This document shows, piece by piece, positions 17,147-25,827 of a stretch of 64,000 nt of DNA; within the stretch, counting starts at the first letter, position 1; the number at the start of each line of letters is the position of its first letter. The notes below the pieces were generated by a model. The model did not search any database. It saw nothing but the letters and a program-made list of their open reading frames with translations, and was not told the origin of the DNA. The stretch comes from Clostridiales bacterium (lineage in GTDB: Bacteria; Bacillota; Clostridia; TANB77; SIG350), in contig SVGE01000004.1 of assembly GCA_015056545.1 (NCBI GenBank), positions 100,721 to 164,720 on the forward strand, read 5' to 3'. Made by a program: the position numbers and the translations under genes.

Positions 17147-19498
17147 ATGCAAAAACAATTTAATAAAGAGGATCTTAGAAATCTTTATCGGGTTGCTGCT
17201 AAAGATATTTATGGAAAAGAGCTTAACTCATTAAACGCAAATGAATTAAACTCTGTAATTGCTGATGTTGTAAAAACAACAGTAATCGAACCTGAATTTA
17301 CCAAATCTTTAGTTCAGCTTTCTGAAAAACGTATCGCAATTTATTTTTCTATTGAATTCCTTATTGGAAGAATAGTTATGGATGCTTTAGTAAATTGCGG
17401 TATAAAAGAAATGACAGCTGAAATCTTTGAGCAAGAAGGAATAGATATTAGTATTCTTGAAGATGTAGAAGATACTGCACTCGGTAATGGTGGTCTTGGA
17501 AGATTAGCAGCATGTTTTATTGAATCAGCGGCTACTCAGGGATATCCTTTATATGGTGTTGGCCTTTACTACAAATATGGACTTTTCAAGCAGTTAATTG
17601 AAAATGGCGAACAAGTAGAAATTGCTGATGATTGGACTTCAAAAGGAGAACCTTGGTTTGAAGCAAAAGAAGATGAAGCTGTTATTGTAGAATACAGTGA
17701 TACTAAAATAAAAGCTGTACCATACATTTTCCCAATTATCGGGTATGCAAATGGAAATAAAAATAATGTATATCCTTTGACTATGTGGAAAGCTGAACCA
17801 ATTGAAGGTGTTACTAATGAAAATGCAGCAATGATTTCAGATTATCTATACCCAAAGGACACAACAGATGAAGGAAAACGTTTAAGACTGCGTCAAGAAT
17901 ACTTTTTCGTAAGTGCTACACTGCAAAAATTATTTCAAATTCATCTTAAAAAATGGGGAACTTTGGATAACATCGAGGATTATTATTGTTTCCAAATGAA
18001 TGATACACATCCTGTTGTAGGTTGTGTTGAATTTATTCGTTTACTTCAGCAATATGGCTATTCTTTTGATGATGCATTTGAAAAAGCAAGAAAATGTTTC
18101 GCATATACAAATCACACGATTATGACTGAAGCTCTTGAAAAATGGGAAATTCGTATATTTAAAGACTTGATTCCTGATGTTTTTAAAGTTCTAGAAGATA
18201 TGAATTTAAAACTCATCCACGAATTAATGGCTAAATATGAATTCTGTAATTTCAGAGATAATGGTAGAATTCGTGAAGCAAACTGGCAACTTATCCGCAA
18301 TTATGAATTATTCTCAGAAGGAATTGTATATATGAGCCGTATTGCTTGTTATATGAGTTTCTCAATTAATGGCGTTGCAGCTGTTCATTCAGGAATAATT
18401 AAAGACAGCACATTAAGTATTTGGTACAAATTGTATCCCTGGAAATTTAATAACAAAACAAATGGTGTAACACCAAGAAGATGGATTAAACTATCTAATC
18501 CTCTTCTTGCAGATTTCCTTGACAAATATCTAGGAGAAGAATGGGTTACTAATCTTAATTTACTTGAAAAGCTTGAAGCTTTCAAAAATGATAATGCTAT
18601 TTTGTTTGAATTTAAGCAAATAAAAAAACAAGCAAAAAAGCGTCTTGCAGAGTATATCCTCAAAAAAGAAGGTATTGAAGTTGATGTAGACTCCATCTTC
18701 GACTGTCAGGTAAAACGTATTCATGAATATAAGAGACAGCTTATGAATGCTCTTAGAATTCTGTATATTTACGACCAAATAAAAAAAGGAAATCTTCCTG
18801 ATTTTTATAAAACAACATTTATCATCGGTGGTAAAGCAGCTGCAGGATATAAATTTGCAAAAGACATTATAAGCCTTATAAAAGACATTCAAAACCTTGT
18901 TAATAATGACTCAAGTGTCTCTAACAAAATGAAAGTTGTTTTCTTAACTAATTTTAATGTTAGTTATGGAGAAAAAGTATATGCAGGTGCAAACTTTTCT
19001 GAACAAATAAGTACAGCTGGTACAGAAGCTTCTGGTACAGGTAATATGAAGTTTATGATGAACGGTGCTCCTACTATCGGTACTTTCGATGGCGCTAACA
19101 TTGAAATAGTTGAAGAAGCTAGTCAGAAAAACAATTATGTATTTGGGGCAACTATTGAAGAGCTCAATAGAATTAAACCTATATATAATCACAGTATGTT
19201 TCTTAAAGGAAATGAAGATATTGTTAAATTGCTTGACTATCTTAAAGATGGCAGACTTGGAAAACAATATTGGGACATTGTTAACAGTCTTCTTTATAAT
19301 GACAGATATTTTATAATGTATGATTTGCTTTCATATATTGATGTTTTTCTTAAAGCAAATGCAGATTATCGTCAAGAGCAACAAACTGGAGACTTACGTT
19401 ATTACACAAGAAAATGTCTAAAAAATACAGCACATTCTGGAAAATTCTCATCAGATAGAACTATTGAAGAATATGCTGAAGATATTTGGAAAATCTGA
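17147..19498 (+). CDS. glgP: Glycogen/starch phosphorylase
   Basis: This 783-residue GT35 enzyme releases glucose-1-phosphate from alpha-glucans using pyridoxal phosphate. Diagnostic segments are EDTALGNGGLGRLAACFIES (about residue 108), NDTHPVVGC, NGVAAVHSGI, NNKTNGVTPRRW, the VKRIHEYKRQ block, and EASGTGNMKFMMNGA, where the lysine near residue 635 carries PLP, then GTFDGANIEI. AGAAAGGATG precedes the ATG. Codon use differs from neighbours (many CGT, CTT and GCT codons), it stands alone with no other glycogen gene in the window, and it is one of few plus-strand core genes, which suggests transfer or high expression. Confidence 0.96.
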   Translation: MQKQFNKEDLRNLYRVAAKDIYGKELNSLNANELNSVIADVVKTTVIEPEFTKSLVQLSEKRIAIYFSIEFLIGRIVMDALVNCGIKEMTAEIFEQEGIDISILEDVEDTALGNGGLGRLAACFIESAATQGYPLYGVGLYYKYGLFKQLIENGEQVEIADDWTSKGEPWFEAKEDEAVIVEYSDTKIKAVPYIFPIIGYANGNKNNVYPLTMWKAEPIEGVTNENAAMISDYLYPKDTTDEGKRLRLRQEYFFVSATLQKLFQIHLKKWGTLDNIEDYYCFQMNDTHPVVGCVEFIRLLQQYGYSFDDAFEKARKCFAYTNHTIMTEALEKWEIRIFKDLIPDVFKVLEDMNLKLIHELMAKYEFCNFRDNGRIREANWQLIRNYELFSEGIVYMSRIACYMSFSINGVAAVHSGIIKDSTLSIWYKLYPWKFNNKTNGVTPRRWIKLSNPLLADFLDKYLGEEWVTNLNLLEKLEAFKNDNAILFEFKQIKKQAKKRLAEYILKKEGIEVDVDSIFDCQVKRIHEYKRQLMNALRILYIYDQIKKGNLPDFYKTTFIIGGKAAAGYKFAKDIISLIKDIQNLVNNDSSVSNKMKVVFLTNFNVSYGEKVYAGANFSEQISTAGTEASGTGNMKFMMNGAPTIGTFDGANIEIVEEASQKNNYVFGATIEELNRIKPIYNHSMFLKGNEDIVKLLDYLKDGRLGKQYWDIVNSLLYNDRYFIMYDLLSYIDVFLKANADYRQEQQTGDLRYYTRKCLKNTAHSGKFSSDRTIEEYAEDIWKI

Positions 19499-19505
19499 TT
19501 TAAAC

Positions 19506-19536
19506 AATAAGAGCTATCATTTTGATAGCTCTTATT
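19506..19536. terminator. Bidirectional terminator
   Basis: AATAAGAGCTATCA, loop TTT, TGATAGCTCTTATT. It separates the convergent glgP and the gene ending at 19541. Confidence 0.9.
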
Positions 19537-19540
19537 ATAT

Positions 19541-19900
19541 TTATAATATTTTTGTTATAACACCTAAACTTATCTCATCATTATATTTTACTTCGACTTT
19601 TATATTCTTGCCAGTTACTTCTTCTAATTTGCTACTTACATTTTCGTCGTAAACATGACAAGATATAGGGCCTTCTTCTGTTATAATTTCAACAGTATGA
19701 TTATCTGCAAATCCAGTTAATTCTCCTTCAATAATTTTTATATTTTCTTTTTCTTCATTTGTTGGAGTTTGTTCATTTGAAATAATTTGATTATCTGGAT
19801 TTGGATTAACTACATCAGGTTTCATGTTGTCTATTATTAAATAACCAACTAGTCCTACAATAAACCCTAAAATAAAAATTATTATACTCTTCACATTCAT
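19541..19900 (-). CDS. Small membrane-anchored extracellular protein
   Basis: This is a 119-residue protein. A TM anchor (SIIIFILGFIVGLVGYLII) is followed by a proline/asparagine-rich linker (VVNPNPDNQ) and a domain of about 65 residues with the pattern GELTGFADNHTVEIITEEGPISCHVYDENV...VKYNDEISLGVITKIL. That pattern suggests a small OB-like beta barrel. It follows the 19920-20531 gene by 19 bases and has a good GGAGGATATATT ribosome site. No family is recognised with confidence. Confidence 0.7.
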   Translation of the reverse strand: MNVKSIIIFILGFIVGLVGYLIIDNMKPDVVNPNPDNQIISNEQTPTNEEKENIKIIEGELTGFADNHTVEIITEEGPISCHVYDENVSSKLEEVTGKNIKVEVKYNDEISLGVITKIL

Positions 19901-19919
19901 AATATATCCTCCTGTCTAT

Positions 19920-20531
19920 TTATAAAATTTTTATTAGCATATATATTATTTCACTTATTGCTACAAAAGTAAATAGAATACTAAAAATATTTATATAAAA
20001 TTTTTTATTTCCTATAATATCTTTATTCAAAAAATGGTAAGGATATTTCTTTTTTTCAGAATTTTCATTAATATAATTTGATCTAATTAAAATAAGTATT
20101 AAATATATAAATGGTACAATTATCCAATAAACACAAGATAAATATGTTATATTGGATTTATCTTTCCATAATATCCAATTAACTAATACTAGAATTGGAG
20201 TTATATAGTGTACACATCTATTTTTTATTTTAAATAAAATACTACTTTCCTCTTTTTCTTTCATATTGTTATTTAGCAGAAAATGATATATTAACATTGT
20301 AATTAATATTATCATCATAATACTATATTCAAAAATTGGATTAGTAATTATTTTTAAAATAGAACTAACTGATAATATGCTATATATCAATATAATTAAA
20401 TTACTTATATTCGTATAAAATATCCACATACTATTTTTACTTTCTTTTCTATAATTCACCGCATCATATATAAGACCATAACCACTTGAAATAATTATTG
20501 TAATGTAAATTATTATTTGTATAATATTCAT
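19920..20531 (-). CDS. Pr6Pr-like integral membrane protein
   Basis: This 203-residue protein has about six membrane segments. Motifs YTNISNLIILIYS (about residue 40), HYITPILVLVNWILW (about 108-122) and YPYHFLN (about 163) match the Pr6Pr/FAR-17a/AIG1-like family of six-TM proteins, in which the conserved Thr/Asn and His are proposed catalytic residues of lipid (FAHFA) hydrolases in eukaryotes. The bacterial role is unknown. Its ribosome site (AGGTGAGAT) lies just after the hpt stop, so it is probably cotranscribed with hpt. Confidence 0.7.
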   Translation of the reverse strand: MNIIQIIIYITIIISSGYGLIYDAVNYRKESKNSMWIFYTNISNLIILIYSILSVSSILKIITNPIFEYSIMMIILITMLIYHFLLNNNMKEKEESSILFKIKNRCVHYITPILVLVNWILWKDKSNITYLSCVYWIIVPFIYLILILIRSNYINENSEKKKYPYHFLNKDIIGNKKFYINIFSILFTFVAISEIIYMLIKIL

Positions 20532-20538
20532 ATCTCAC

Positions 20539-21051
20539 CTATTCTACATATCCTATATATGGTAAATTTCTATAATACTCTTTAGTATCAAACCCATAAC
20601 CTATTAAAAATTTATTAGGTACTTCAAATCCTAAATAATCTATATTAACATCTACTTTTCTTCTTTCTGGTTTGCTTGCTAAAGAACATATTTTTATGCT
20701 TCTAGGATTTTTGGCTTTTAAATGTTTTATTAGAAAATCCATTGTAATTCCACTGTCAATTATATCTTCAACAATTAAAATATCTTTTCCACTTATATCC
20801 GAAGATACATCTTTTTTTACTTGTACACTACCTGAACTTTCCGTATTTTCTCCATAACTAGATACTTGTACAAATTCAAATTGCATTTTAGATTTCATTC
20901 TTAATGTTAATTCAACTGTAAAAAATACTGCTCCTCGTAAGACACTTACAATAACTAAATCTTTATCTATATAATCTTCATCTAGTTTTTTAGCTAATTC
21001 ATCTAATCTATTTTCAATCGTTTCTCTACTAACTAATTCTTTTATTTCCAT
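20539..21051 (-). CDS. hpt: Hypoxanthine phosphoribosyltransferase
   Basis: A 170-residue purine salvage enzyme converting hypoxanthine or guanine plus PRPP to IMP or GMP. The PRPP-binding signature ILIVEDIIDSGITMDFLI is at about residues 91-108; the LVIVSVLRGAVFFTVEL segment (about 32-48) and the C-terminal VPNKFLIGYGFDTKEYYRNLPYIG are characteristic of bacterial HPRTs. It lies 9 bases after fhs and is preceded by TAAGGAGTA. Confidence 0.95.
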   Translation of the reverse strand: MEIKELVSRETIENRLDELAKKLDEDYIDKDLVIVSVLRGAVFFTVELTLRMKSKMQFEFVQVSSYGENTESSGSVQVKKDVSSDISGKDILIVEDIIDSGITMDFLIKHLKAKNPRSIKICSLASKPERRKVDVNIDYLGFEVPNKFLIGYGFDTKEYYRNLPYIGYVE

Positions 21052-21060
21052 AAATACTCC

Positions 21061-22716
21061 TTAAAATATTCCAACAATTTTTTCATTTTCATCTATATAT
21101 ATTTTCTCATAGCTTGGAACTTTTGGAAGCCCAGGCATAGTCATTATATCTCCTAAAAGTACTGTTATAAAGCCTGCTCCACTATATAATCTAACATCTT
21201 TTACTGTTATATCATAGCCTTCTGGTTTTCCTAATTTATTTTTATCATCAGATATAGAATATTGTGTTTTAGCAATACATATTGGTAAATTATATTTTCC
21301 AATTGCTTTAATATTATCTATCTCTTTTTCAGCTTTTTGTGTATAGATAACATTACCCGCTCTATATATTTCTTTACATATTTTTTCTATTTTATTTTTA
21401 ATATCATCATTTTCATCATATAATAATTTAAAATTATTTTCCTTATTGCATTCTTCAATAACTTTTCTAGCTAAATCAATAGCACCTTCTCCACCTTTTA
21501 CATATGCTTCAGATAAGCTAACTTTAATATTATTTTCTCTACAATATTCTAAAACTACATCAATTTCATCATCTGTATCTGTATTATATTTATTTATACA
21601 AACAACTAGATTTACTCCATATTTTTTCATGTTTTCAACATGAACTTCTAAATTACATAAACCTTTTTTTACAGCTTCAACATTTTCATTAAGTATATCT
21701 TTTTTCTCTACACCCGCATTATATTTTAATGCTTTAATTGTTGATACTAAAACAACACAATCTGGTTTTAATTCTGCTTTTCTACATTTAATATCCAAAA
21801 ACTTTTCTGCACCTAAATCTGCTCCAAAACCAGCTTCTGTTACTACATAATCTGCTAATTTCATTCCTAACTTAGTTGCAATTATTGTATTACAACCATG
21901 TGCAATATTTGCAAAAGGTCCTCCATGAATTATTACTGGATTAGCTTCTAAAGTTTGTACTAAATTAGGTTTAATAGCTTCTTTTAATAAAACAGTCATT
22001 GAACCAGTTACATTTAACTCTTTTGCATATACTGGTTTTTTATCATAAGTATATCCTATTAAAATATTATCTAGTCTTTCTTTTAAATCTTGTATATCTT
22101 TAGCTAAACAAAATATTGTCATTATTTCACTTGCTGCTGTTATATTAAATTTATCTTTCCTTTCAACACCATTTTTTTCACCTATTCCAACAACAATTTC
22201 TCTTAATGCTCTATCATTCATATCCATTGTTCTATAAAATTTAATTTCATTTGGATCTATATTTAAACTATTACCTTGCATAATATGGTTGTCTATTGCA
22301 GCACATAATAAATTGTTTGCAGTAGTTATAGCATGAAAATCTCCATTAAAATGTAGATTAATATCTTCCATTGGTATAACTTGTGAATATCCACCACCAG
22401 TTGCTCCACCTTTAACACCAAATACTGGTCCTAAAGATGGTTCTCTAAGTACCATTAAACAATTTTCGCCTATTTTATTAAGTGCATCACCAAGACCAAT
22501 ACTTACTGTTGTTTTTCCTTCTCCATATGGTGTTGGATTTATTGCAGTAACCAATATTAATTTTGCTTTATTTTCTCCGCTAATTTTACTTACATCAATT
22601 TTTGCTTTATATTTTCCATATAACTCTAAAGCGTCATCTGGTATATTAATTTTATTAGCTATTTCTTCTATTTTTTTAATTTCACATTCATTTGCTATCT
22701 CAATATCTGTTTTCAT
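21061..22716 (-). CDS. fhs: Formate-tetrahydrofolate ligase
   Basis: This 551-residue enzyme joins formate to tetrahydrofolate with ATP, giving 10-formyl-THF for purine synthesis and, in acetogens, the methyl branch of the Wood-Ljungdahl pathway. The ATP-binding loop TPYGEGKTTVSIGL is near residue 65; LREPSLGPVFGVKGGATGGG and the C-terminal SGAGFITVLLGDIMTMPGLP are family signatures. The start at 22714-22716 is chosen for its GGAGGGGATAAA ribosome site; the frame is open 141 bases further upstream but without support. No THF riboswitch was recognised upstream. Confidence 0.97.
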   Translation of the reverse strand: MKTDIEIANECEIKKIEEIANKINIPDDALELYGKYKAKIDVSKISGENKAKLILVTAINPTPYGEGKTTVSIGLGDALNKIGENCLMVLREPSLGPVFGVKGGATGGGYSQVIPMEDINLHFNGDFHAITTANNLLCAAIDNHIMQGNSLNIDPNEIKFYRTMDMNDRALREIVVGIGEKNGVERKDKFNITAASEIMTIFCLAKDIQDLKERLDNILIGYTYDKKPVYAKELNVTGSMTVLLKEAIKPNLVQTLEANPVIIHGGPFANIAHGCNTIIATKLGMKLADYVVTEAGFGADLGAEKFLDIKCRKAELKPDCVVLVSTIKALKYNAGVEKKDILNENVEAVKKGLCNLEVHVENMKKYGVNLVVCINKYNTDTDDEIDVVLEYCRENNIKVSLSEAYVKGGEGAIDLARKVIEECNKENNFKLLYDENDDIKNKIEKICKEIYRAGNVIYTQKAEKEIDNIKAIGKYNLPICIAKTQYSISDDKNKLGKPEGYDITVKDVRLYSGAGFITVLLGDIMTMPGLPKVPSYEKIYIDENEKIVGIF

Positions 22717-22841
22717 TTTATCCCCTCCATGTCTCTTAAATTCTATATAAATTATATATGAGGTATAATTTATTTTCAAGTAAAATTGAGCAATTATTCT
22801 CAAATTTGAAAGCTCACTACCACACTTTCCAGACATACAAA

Positions 22842-22865
22842 AAGATACGACTTTCATCGTATCTT
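22842..22865 (-). terminator. Terminator of the prepilin-like gene
   Basis: In the minus direction AAGATACGA, loop TGAAAG, TCGTATCTT, then TTT. It lies 24 bases after the TAG at 22889-22891 that would close the gene if its frameshift were absent, which supports that TAG as the ancestral end. Confidence 0.85.
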
Positions 22866-22888
22866 CATAATTTTATATTCATTGCTTT

Positions 22889-22984
22889 CTACTTTAATTG
22901 CCAAGCACTATCTGCACTACTTCCATCACCTGTTATGTCTGCTACTTGTGTACTAGAAGTTAGTGTAACTACTGGGCGAAGACC
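22889..22984 (-). other. Out-of-frame ancestral C-terminus of the prepilin-like protein
   Basis: Read one frame away from the upstream gene, this stretch encodes GLRPVVTLTSSTQVAD, then ITGDGSSADSAWQLK and a TAG. RPVVTL followed by a V.DITGDGSS..W.LK tail is the usual ending of this family of clostridial prepilin-like proteins. The open frame of the annotated gene instead runs out into RSSPSSYTNF. Confidence 0.85.
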
Positions 22985-24152
22985 GATAAGTGCCATACCA
23001 CGGTTTCTCATTAGGAATATACAAGTCGATCACGTACACCTTCCCGCTGCTCCTCACAACGCGCATATCGAAGAATGTACGATCACTATTGAAATTTACA
23101 CGGACACAAGACGAAGACAACCAATATCCTTTACTTCTAAATACTATATCTAATGCAACTTTATTATCTTCTGTTTCGGTTGGCTTATCATAGTTATAAT
23201 AATTGGGCGCATAGTCTCCTACTTCTGTTCCGCTCTCTGGTAAATATGTATTACTTATTGTACCAACTCCTGTTGCTCCACTTGTTTCTAACTCTGCTAT
23301 TGTTTTTACTCCTTCTGGTACATTATACTTCTCACCATCTGTTCCCACGTACATCCAATTTGTTTCGTTATCCCCCCAAGCTTTATCTCCTTTTATTAGC
23401 TCATTTACGTCTTCTATTTTTAAGTTTCTTCCTCCATATACTGTTGCACATATTTCATCTATTACACTTGGTCCATTTATAAATCCTTTTTCTCCATATA
23501 GATATATGCTCTCTACTGGGTCTGCACTTACTAATGTTACGCTTTTTCCATCGTTCTTTAATACTCTCCACTTTATTGCTTCTTCTAATACTTCTACAAC
23601 CTCTTCTCCTGGCTCATATGTATTTTTACTTGTTCCATTTTCTTCATTCCATATCCAAGCTATATCTTTATTGTCTCCTTCTGTTGTGAATTCATATGTT
23701 TCTCCTGTTGGCATATAGTCTACATAGTCTCCCACTTCTAATAATGCTACTACTGATGTTTTTGCTACTCCTATTCCCAAATCTGCTAACCATGTTGCAT
23801 ATGGTTCTTTACTTTCTTCTCCTAATACTATCTCTCCATTACTTATCGCTATCATTCCTGCATATTCTTCTTTAAACTCTGGGATTATATCTTTTACTTC
23901 TGTTGAATTTAATTGTGTTCCTTCTCCATTTCCAGTCGCTAAATTTATCATATTCTCTGCATTCTTTACTGCTAATATTTCTTGATATGTTCTTATATCA
24001 CTTTTAAATACCGCTTCTTTCGCCTTCTCTATTATTCCTCCTTCCATAAATGTAACTATAACTGCAGCTGTTAATATTATTAGTACAATTATTGTTACTA
24101 TTAATGCAACTAAGCTTATACCTGATGTTTTGCTATTCTTTAAATTTTTCAT
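22953..24152 (-). CDS. Prepilin-like protein with DUF6273-type C-terminal domain, frameshifted
   Basis: This is a 399-codon open frame. The N-terminus has a class III signal: a basic leader, cleavage at SG|ISLVALIVTIIVLIILTAAVI, and a hydrophobic helix. The usual Glu5 is missing, as is common in this clostridial family. A helical stalk follows, and then a domain with IKWRVLKNDGKSVTLVSADPV and a C-terminal segment GYWLSSSCVRVNF...VYVIDL that resembles a lectin-like ligand surface. The frame is broken between 22984 and 23029, so the conserved RPVVTL tail is out of frame. The ATG at 24150-24152 follows GGAG. The gene is richer in G+C than its neighbours. Confidence 0.8.
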   Translation of the reverse strand: MKNLKNSKTSGISLVALIVTIIVLIILTAAVIVTFMEGGIIEKAKEAVFKSDIRTYQEILAVKNAENMINLATGNGEGTQLNSTEVKDIIPEFKEEYAGMIAISNGEIVLGEESKEPYATWLADLGIGVAKTSVVALLEVGDYVDYMPTGETYEFTTEGDNKDIAWIWNEENGTSKNTYEPGEEVVEVLEEAIKWRVLKNDGKSVTLVSADPVESIYLYGEKGFINGPSVIDEICATVYGGRNLKIEDVNELIKGDKAWGDNETNWMYVGTDGEKYNVPEGVKTIAELETSGATGVGTISNTYLPESGTEVGDYAPNYYNYDKPTETEDNKVALDIVFRSKGYWLSSSCVRVNFNSDRTFFDMRVVRSSGKVYVIDLYIPNEKPWYGTYRSSPSSYTNF

Positions 24153-24322
24153 AATCTTTTCTCCTTTCGTATTTTGTTTTTTCTTATACATTTTCATTGT
24201 ATAACACTTTTATTTTACTTTAACTGTTTTGTTGCAGTTTTTTTATTTTTTATTTATCCTCCTTCCTTCAGTTCTTTATTTTTATTATTTCCAAAATATT
24301 TGTTTTTAATTTTGGCAAACTA

Positions 24323-24374
24323 AAAGAACCTAAGACTATACTACGTTTTTTCGTAATATATTCTTAAGTTCTTT
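24323..24374 (-). other. Long hairpin upstream of the prepilin-like gene
   Basis: On the minus strand AAAGAACTTAAGA pairs with TCTTAGGTTCTTT and, inside it, ATATTACG pairs with CGTAGTAT around an A-rich loop. The two G-U wobbles occur only in the minus-strand RNA, so the RNA is probably the functional form. The 407-base gap 24153-24559 holds this hairpin, the smaller one at 24399-24421, a C9 run and no gene. Confidence 0.6.
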
Positions 24375-24398
24375 GTATTTTTTTGCATGTCAATTAAA

Positions 24399-24421
24399 GA
24401 TGTTTTTATACTATAAACATC
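24399..24421 (-). terminator. Hairpin next to a nine-base G tract
   Basis: GATGTTT and AAACATC form a 7-bp stem with a T-rich sequence after it in the minus direction. It is immediately preceded by GGGGGGGGG (C9 at 24421-24429 on the plus strand), an exceptional homopolymer here. A CTAGTATTTAGC remnant of the local terminator family adjoins it. Confidence 0.5.
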
Positions 24422-24534
24422 CCCCCCCCTAGTATTTAGCACTTTATGGCATATTACTTTGGTTTTATTTGACATTTTTTTACACCTTCTTTCTTGTTTG
24501 TAATATATCATAGGTAATTTAACTTTTCAATATA

Positions 24535-24566
24535 AAATAGGAAATTAATTTAAAATTCCCTATTTC
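24535..24566 (-). terminator. Terminator overlapping the stop of the 24560-24868 gene
   Basis: AAATAGGGAATTT and AATTTCCTATTT pair (one wobble) around a 6-base loop in the minus direction; the stem overlaps the last codons. Confidence 0.55.
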
Positions 24567-24868
24567 TCTTTTCTGCATATTATATGTATTGGTTTATTAA
24601 ATTCTGTTAATTTCTTTTTGGTTAATGTTTCATATTTATGTTCTTTATCTTCTATTTTTATTATACCTATTTCTTCTCTTTCTTCTGTAGTTACTTTCCA
24701 TGTAATATTTCCATAATTAATTAACCAAATATCTATTATCTTTAATAATTCTTCAATTGTGAAACAATCTACTAAAGGTATACTAATATCCATATAATGT
24801 TTTGATATATCATCTCCCATACATACACCTTGTCTAGATATCTTTATTTCTATTTTATTGTTCTCCAT
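24560..24868 (-). CDS. Hypothetical protein (102 aa)
   Basis: A small soluble protein with no recognised domain. It begins with a basic beta strand (KIEIKISRQGVC), contains FTIEELLKIIDIWLINYGNITWKV and ends in a lysine-rich tail with two histidines (KPIHIICRKEK). The ribosome site AAGGAGATAAGCT is strong. It stands alone between the prepilin-like gene and the divergent small-gene operon at 25083-25816. Role unknown. Confidence 0.6.
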   Translation of the reverse strand: MENNKIEIKISRQGVCMGDDISKHYMDISIPLVDCFTIEELLKIIDIWLINYGNITWKVTTEEREEIGIIKIEDKEHKYETLTKKKLTEFNKPIHIICRKEK

Positions 24869-24997
24869 AGCTTATCTCCTTTTATATATACTACTTATCA
24901 ATAATAATTATCTCCTATAAGTTTCAAAAAATCAATCTCATTACATACTTTTTTTGAACTTATCTGTCATTTTATATATTTTATACACAAATTATAA

Positions 24998-25026
24998 TTG
25001 CAATTGTCTATTTTTCTTGATATAAT
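24998..25026 (+). promoter_or_regulatory. Promoter of the 25083-25816 operon
   Basis: TTGCAA (24998-25003), a 17-base spacer and TATAAT (25021-25026). The leader contains CAATAAA-TTT-TTTATTG, a perfect hairpin directly before the GGGAGG ribosome site. Confidence 0.75.
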
Positions 25027-25082
25027 ACATTCAAACTTAATATTATTTTAATTCAATAAATTTTTTATTGGGAGGAAAAGAT

Positions 25083-25235
25083 ATGGAATCAATTGATAGA
25101 GCAATAAAAACTATTAATGAATTACTTTCTATTTTAGATAAATATGAAAGTATTTGTAGTGATATGAATAGTTTGGTAAAAAATCAAGAAAAAATGGAAC
25201 AAGCTTTATTAAATCAAAGGAGGCAATCAAAATGA
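25083..25235 (+). CDS. Small coiled-coil protein (50 aa)
   Basis: A 50-codon gene starting ATG after GGGAGGAAAAGAT and ending in TGA that overlaps the next ATG (ATGA), which is strong evidence for translational coupling. The product (MESIDRAIKTINELLSIL...) is almost wholly helical with heptads of I/L and charged residues, ending in RRQSK. It is the first gene of a three-gene plus-strand operon with a consensus promoter. Function unknown. Confidence 0.7.
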   Translation: MESIDRAIKTINELLSILDKYESICSDMNSLVKNQEKMEQALLNQRRQSK

Positions 25236-25429
25236 AAGCAAGTGAAAGTATAAAAAGAGAAATTGCTAAAATTGAAGAAAGAATTAACCGGCACAAACAT
25301 CAAATTCGTAAATTAGAAAATGAAAAATTAAATTTAATGGGAGACCTTCATAATGCTGAGTTTGAAGAAAGAACACAAGGACAATTCGCAAACAGATTTG
25401 AAGTAGACTCTTTTAGACATAATGATTAA
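25232..25429 (+). CDS. Small coiled-coil protein (65 aa)
   Basis: A 65-residue protein that overlaps the previous stop by four bases and has its own AAAGGAGGCAATCAAA ribosome site. It is highly charged and helical: KREIAKIEERINRHKHQIRKLENEKLNL reads as a continuous coiled coil, then a looser C-terminal tail. It may pair with the preceding 50-residue coiled coil; this is inferred only from adjacency and composition. Confidence 0.7.
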   Translation: MKASESIKREIAKIEERINRHKHQIRKLENEKLNLMGDLHNAEFEERTQGQFANRFEVDSFRHND

Positions 25430-25447
25430 TGTTTGGAGGTAATTAAA

Positions 25448-25816
25448 ATGAGTTGGAAAATTCCTTATGAAATAATGGCTGAATTCGTTATTGTTTTTAA
25501 AAAAATTATGAAAAGAAGTCTTGTAAGTAGAACTGTCTTTGACTTTTTCAACTGGTATTATGGAATTCAAAATGAATATGGTGAACATGTAAGATTAAAA
25601 CCTGATGAATATACCAGTATTATTGGATTGATTGATTCAGAAACACAAAAAAGAGCTGGAAGATTAATGCCTGAAATGGATTCAAGTCTTAAGGCTATAG
25701 GCAATGAATTTGATAATGATGCAACAGCACGTTCTATTTTTATGTGTTCAGTTGTTGATAGATTTTACAAAGAAAATCCTGAATACGACTATTTTGCAAA
25801 TTTAAATCACATATAA
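25448..25816 (+). CDS. Hypothetical protein (122 aa)
   Basis: The ATG at 25448 is chosen because TTGGAGGTAATTAAA precedes it; the longer in-frame TTG lies inside that ribosome site. The product is a helical, cytoplasmic-looking protein with aromatic clusters (VFDFFNWYYGIQNEYGEHV), RLKPDEYTSIIGLIDSETQKRAGRLMPEMD, and a C-terminal SVVDRFYKENPEYDYFANL. It is the last gene of the small-gene operon and ends before a strong bidirectional terminator. No family recognised. Confidence 0.65.
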   Translation: MSWKIPYEIMAEFVIVFKKIMKRSLVSRTVFDFFNWYYGIQNEYGEHVRLKPDEYTSIIGLIDSETQKRAGRLMPEMDSSLKAIGNEFDNDATARSIFMCSVVDRFYKENPEYDYFANLNHI

Positions 25817-25827
25817 AAAATACAACA

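Noticed and set aside
22953-24152. Complete diversity-generating retroelement
   Set aside because: No reverse transcriptase, accessory gene or template repeat was found in the window; only a possible target remains as a hypothesis.
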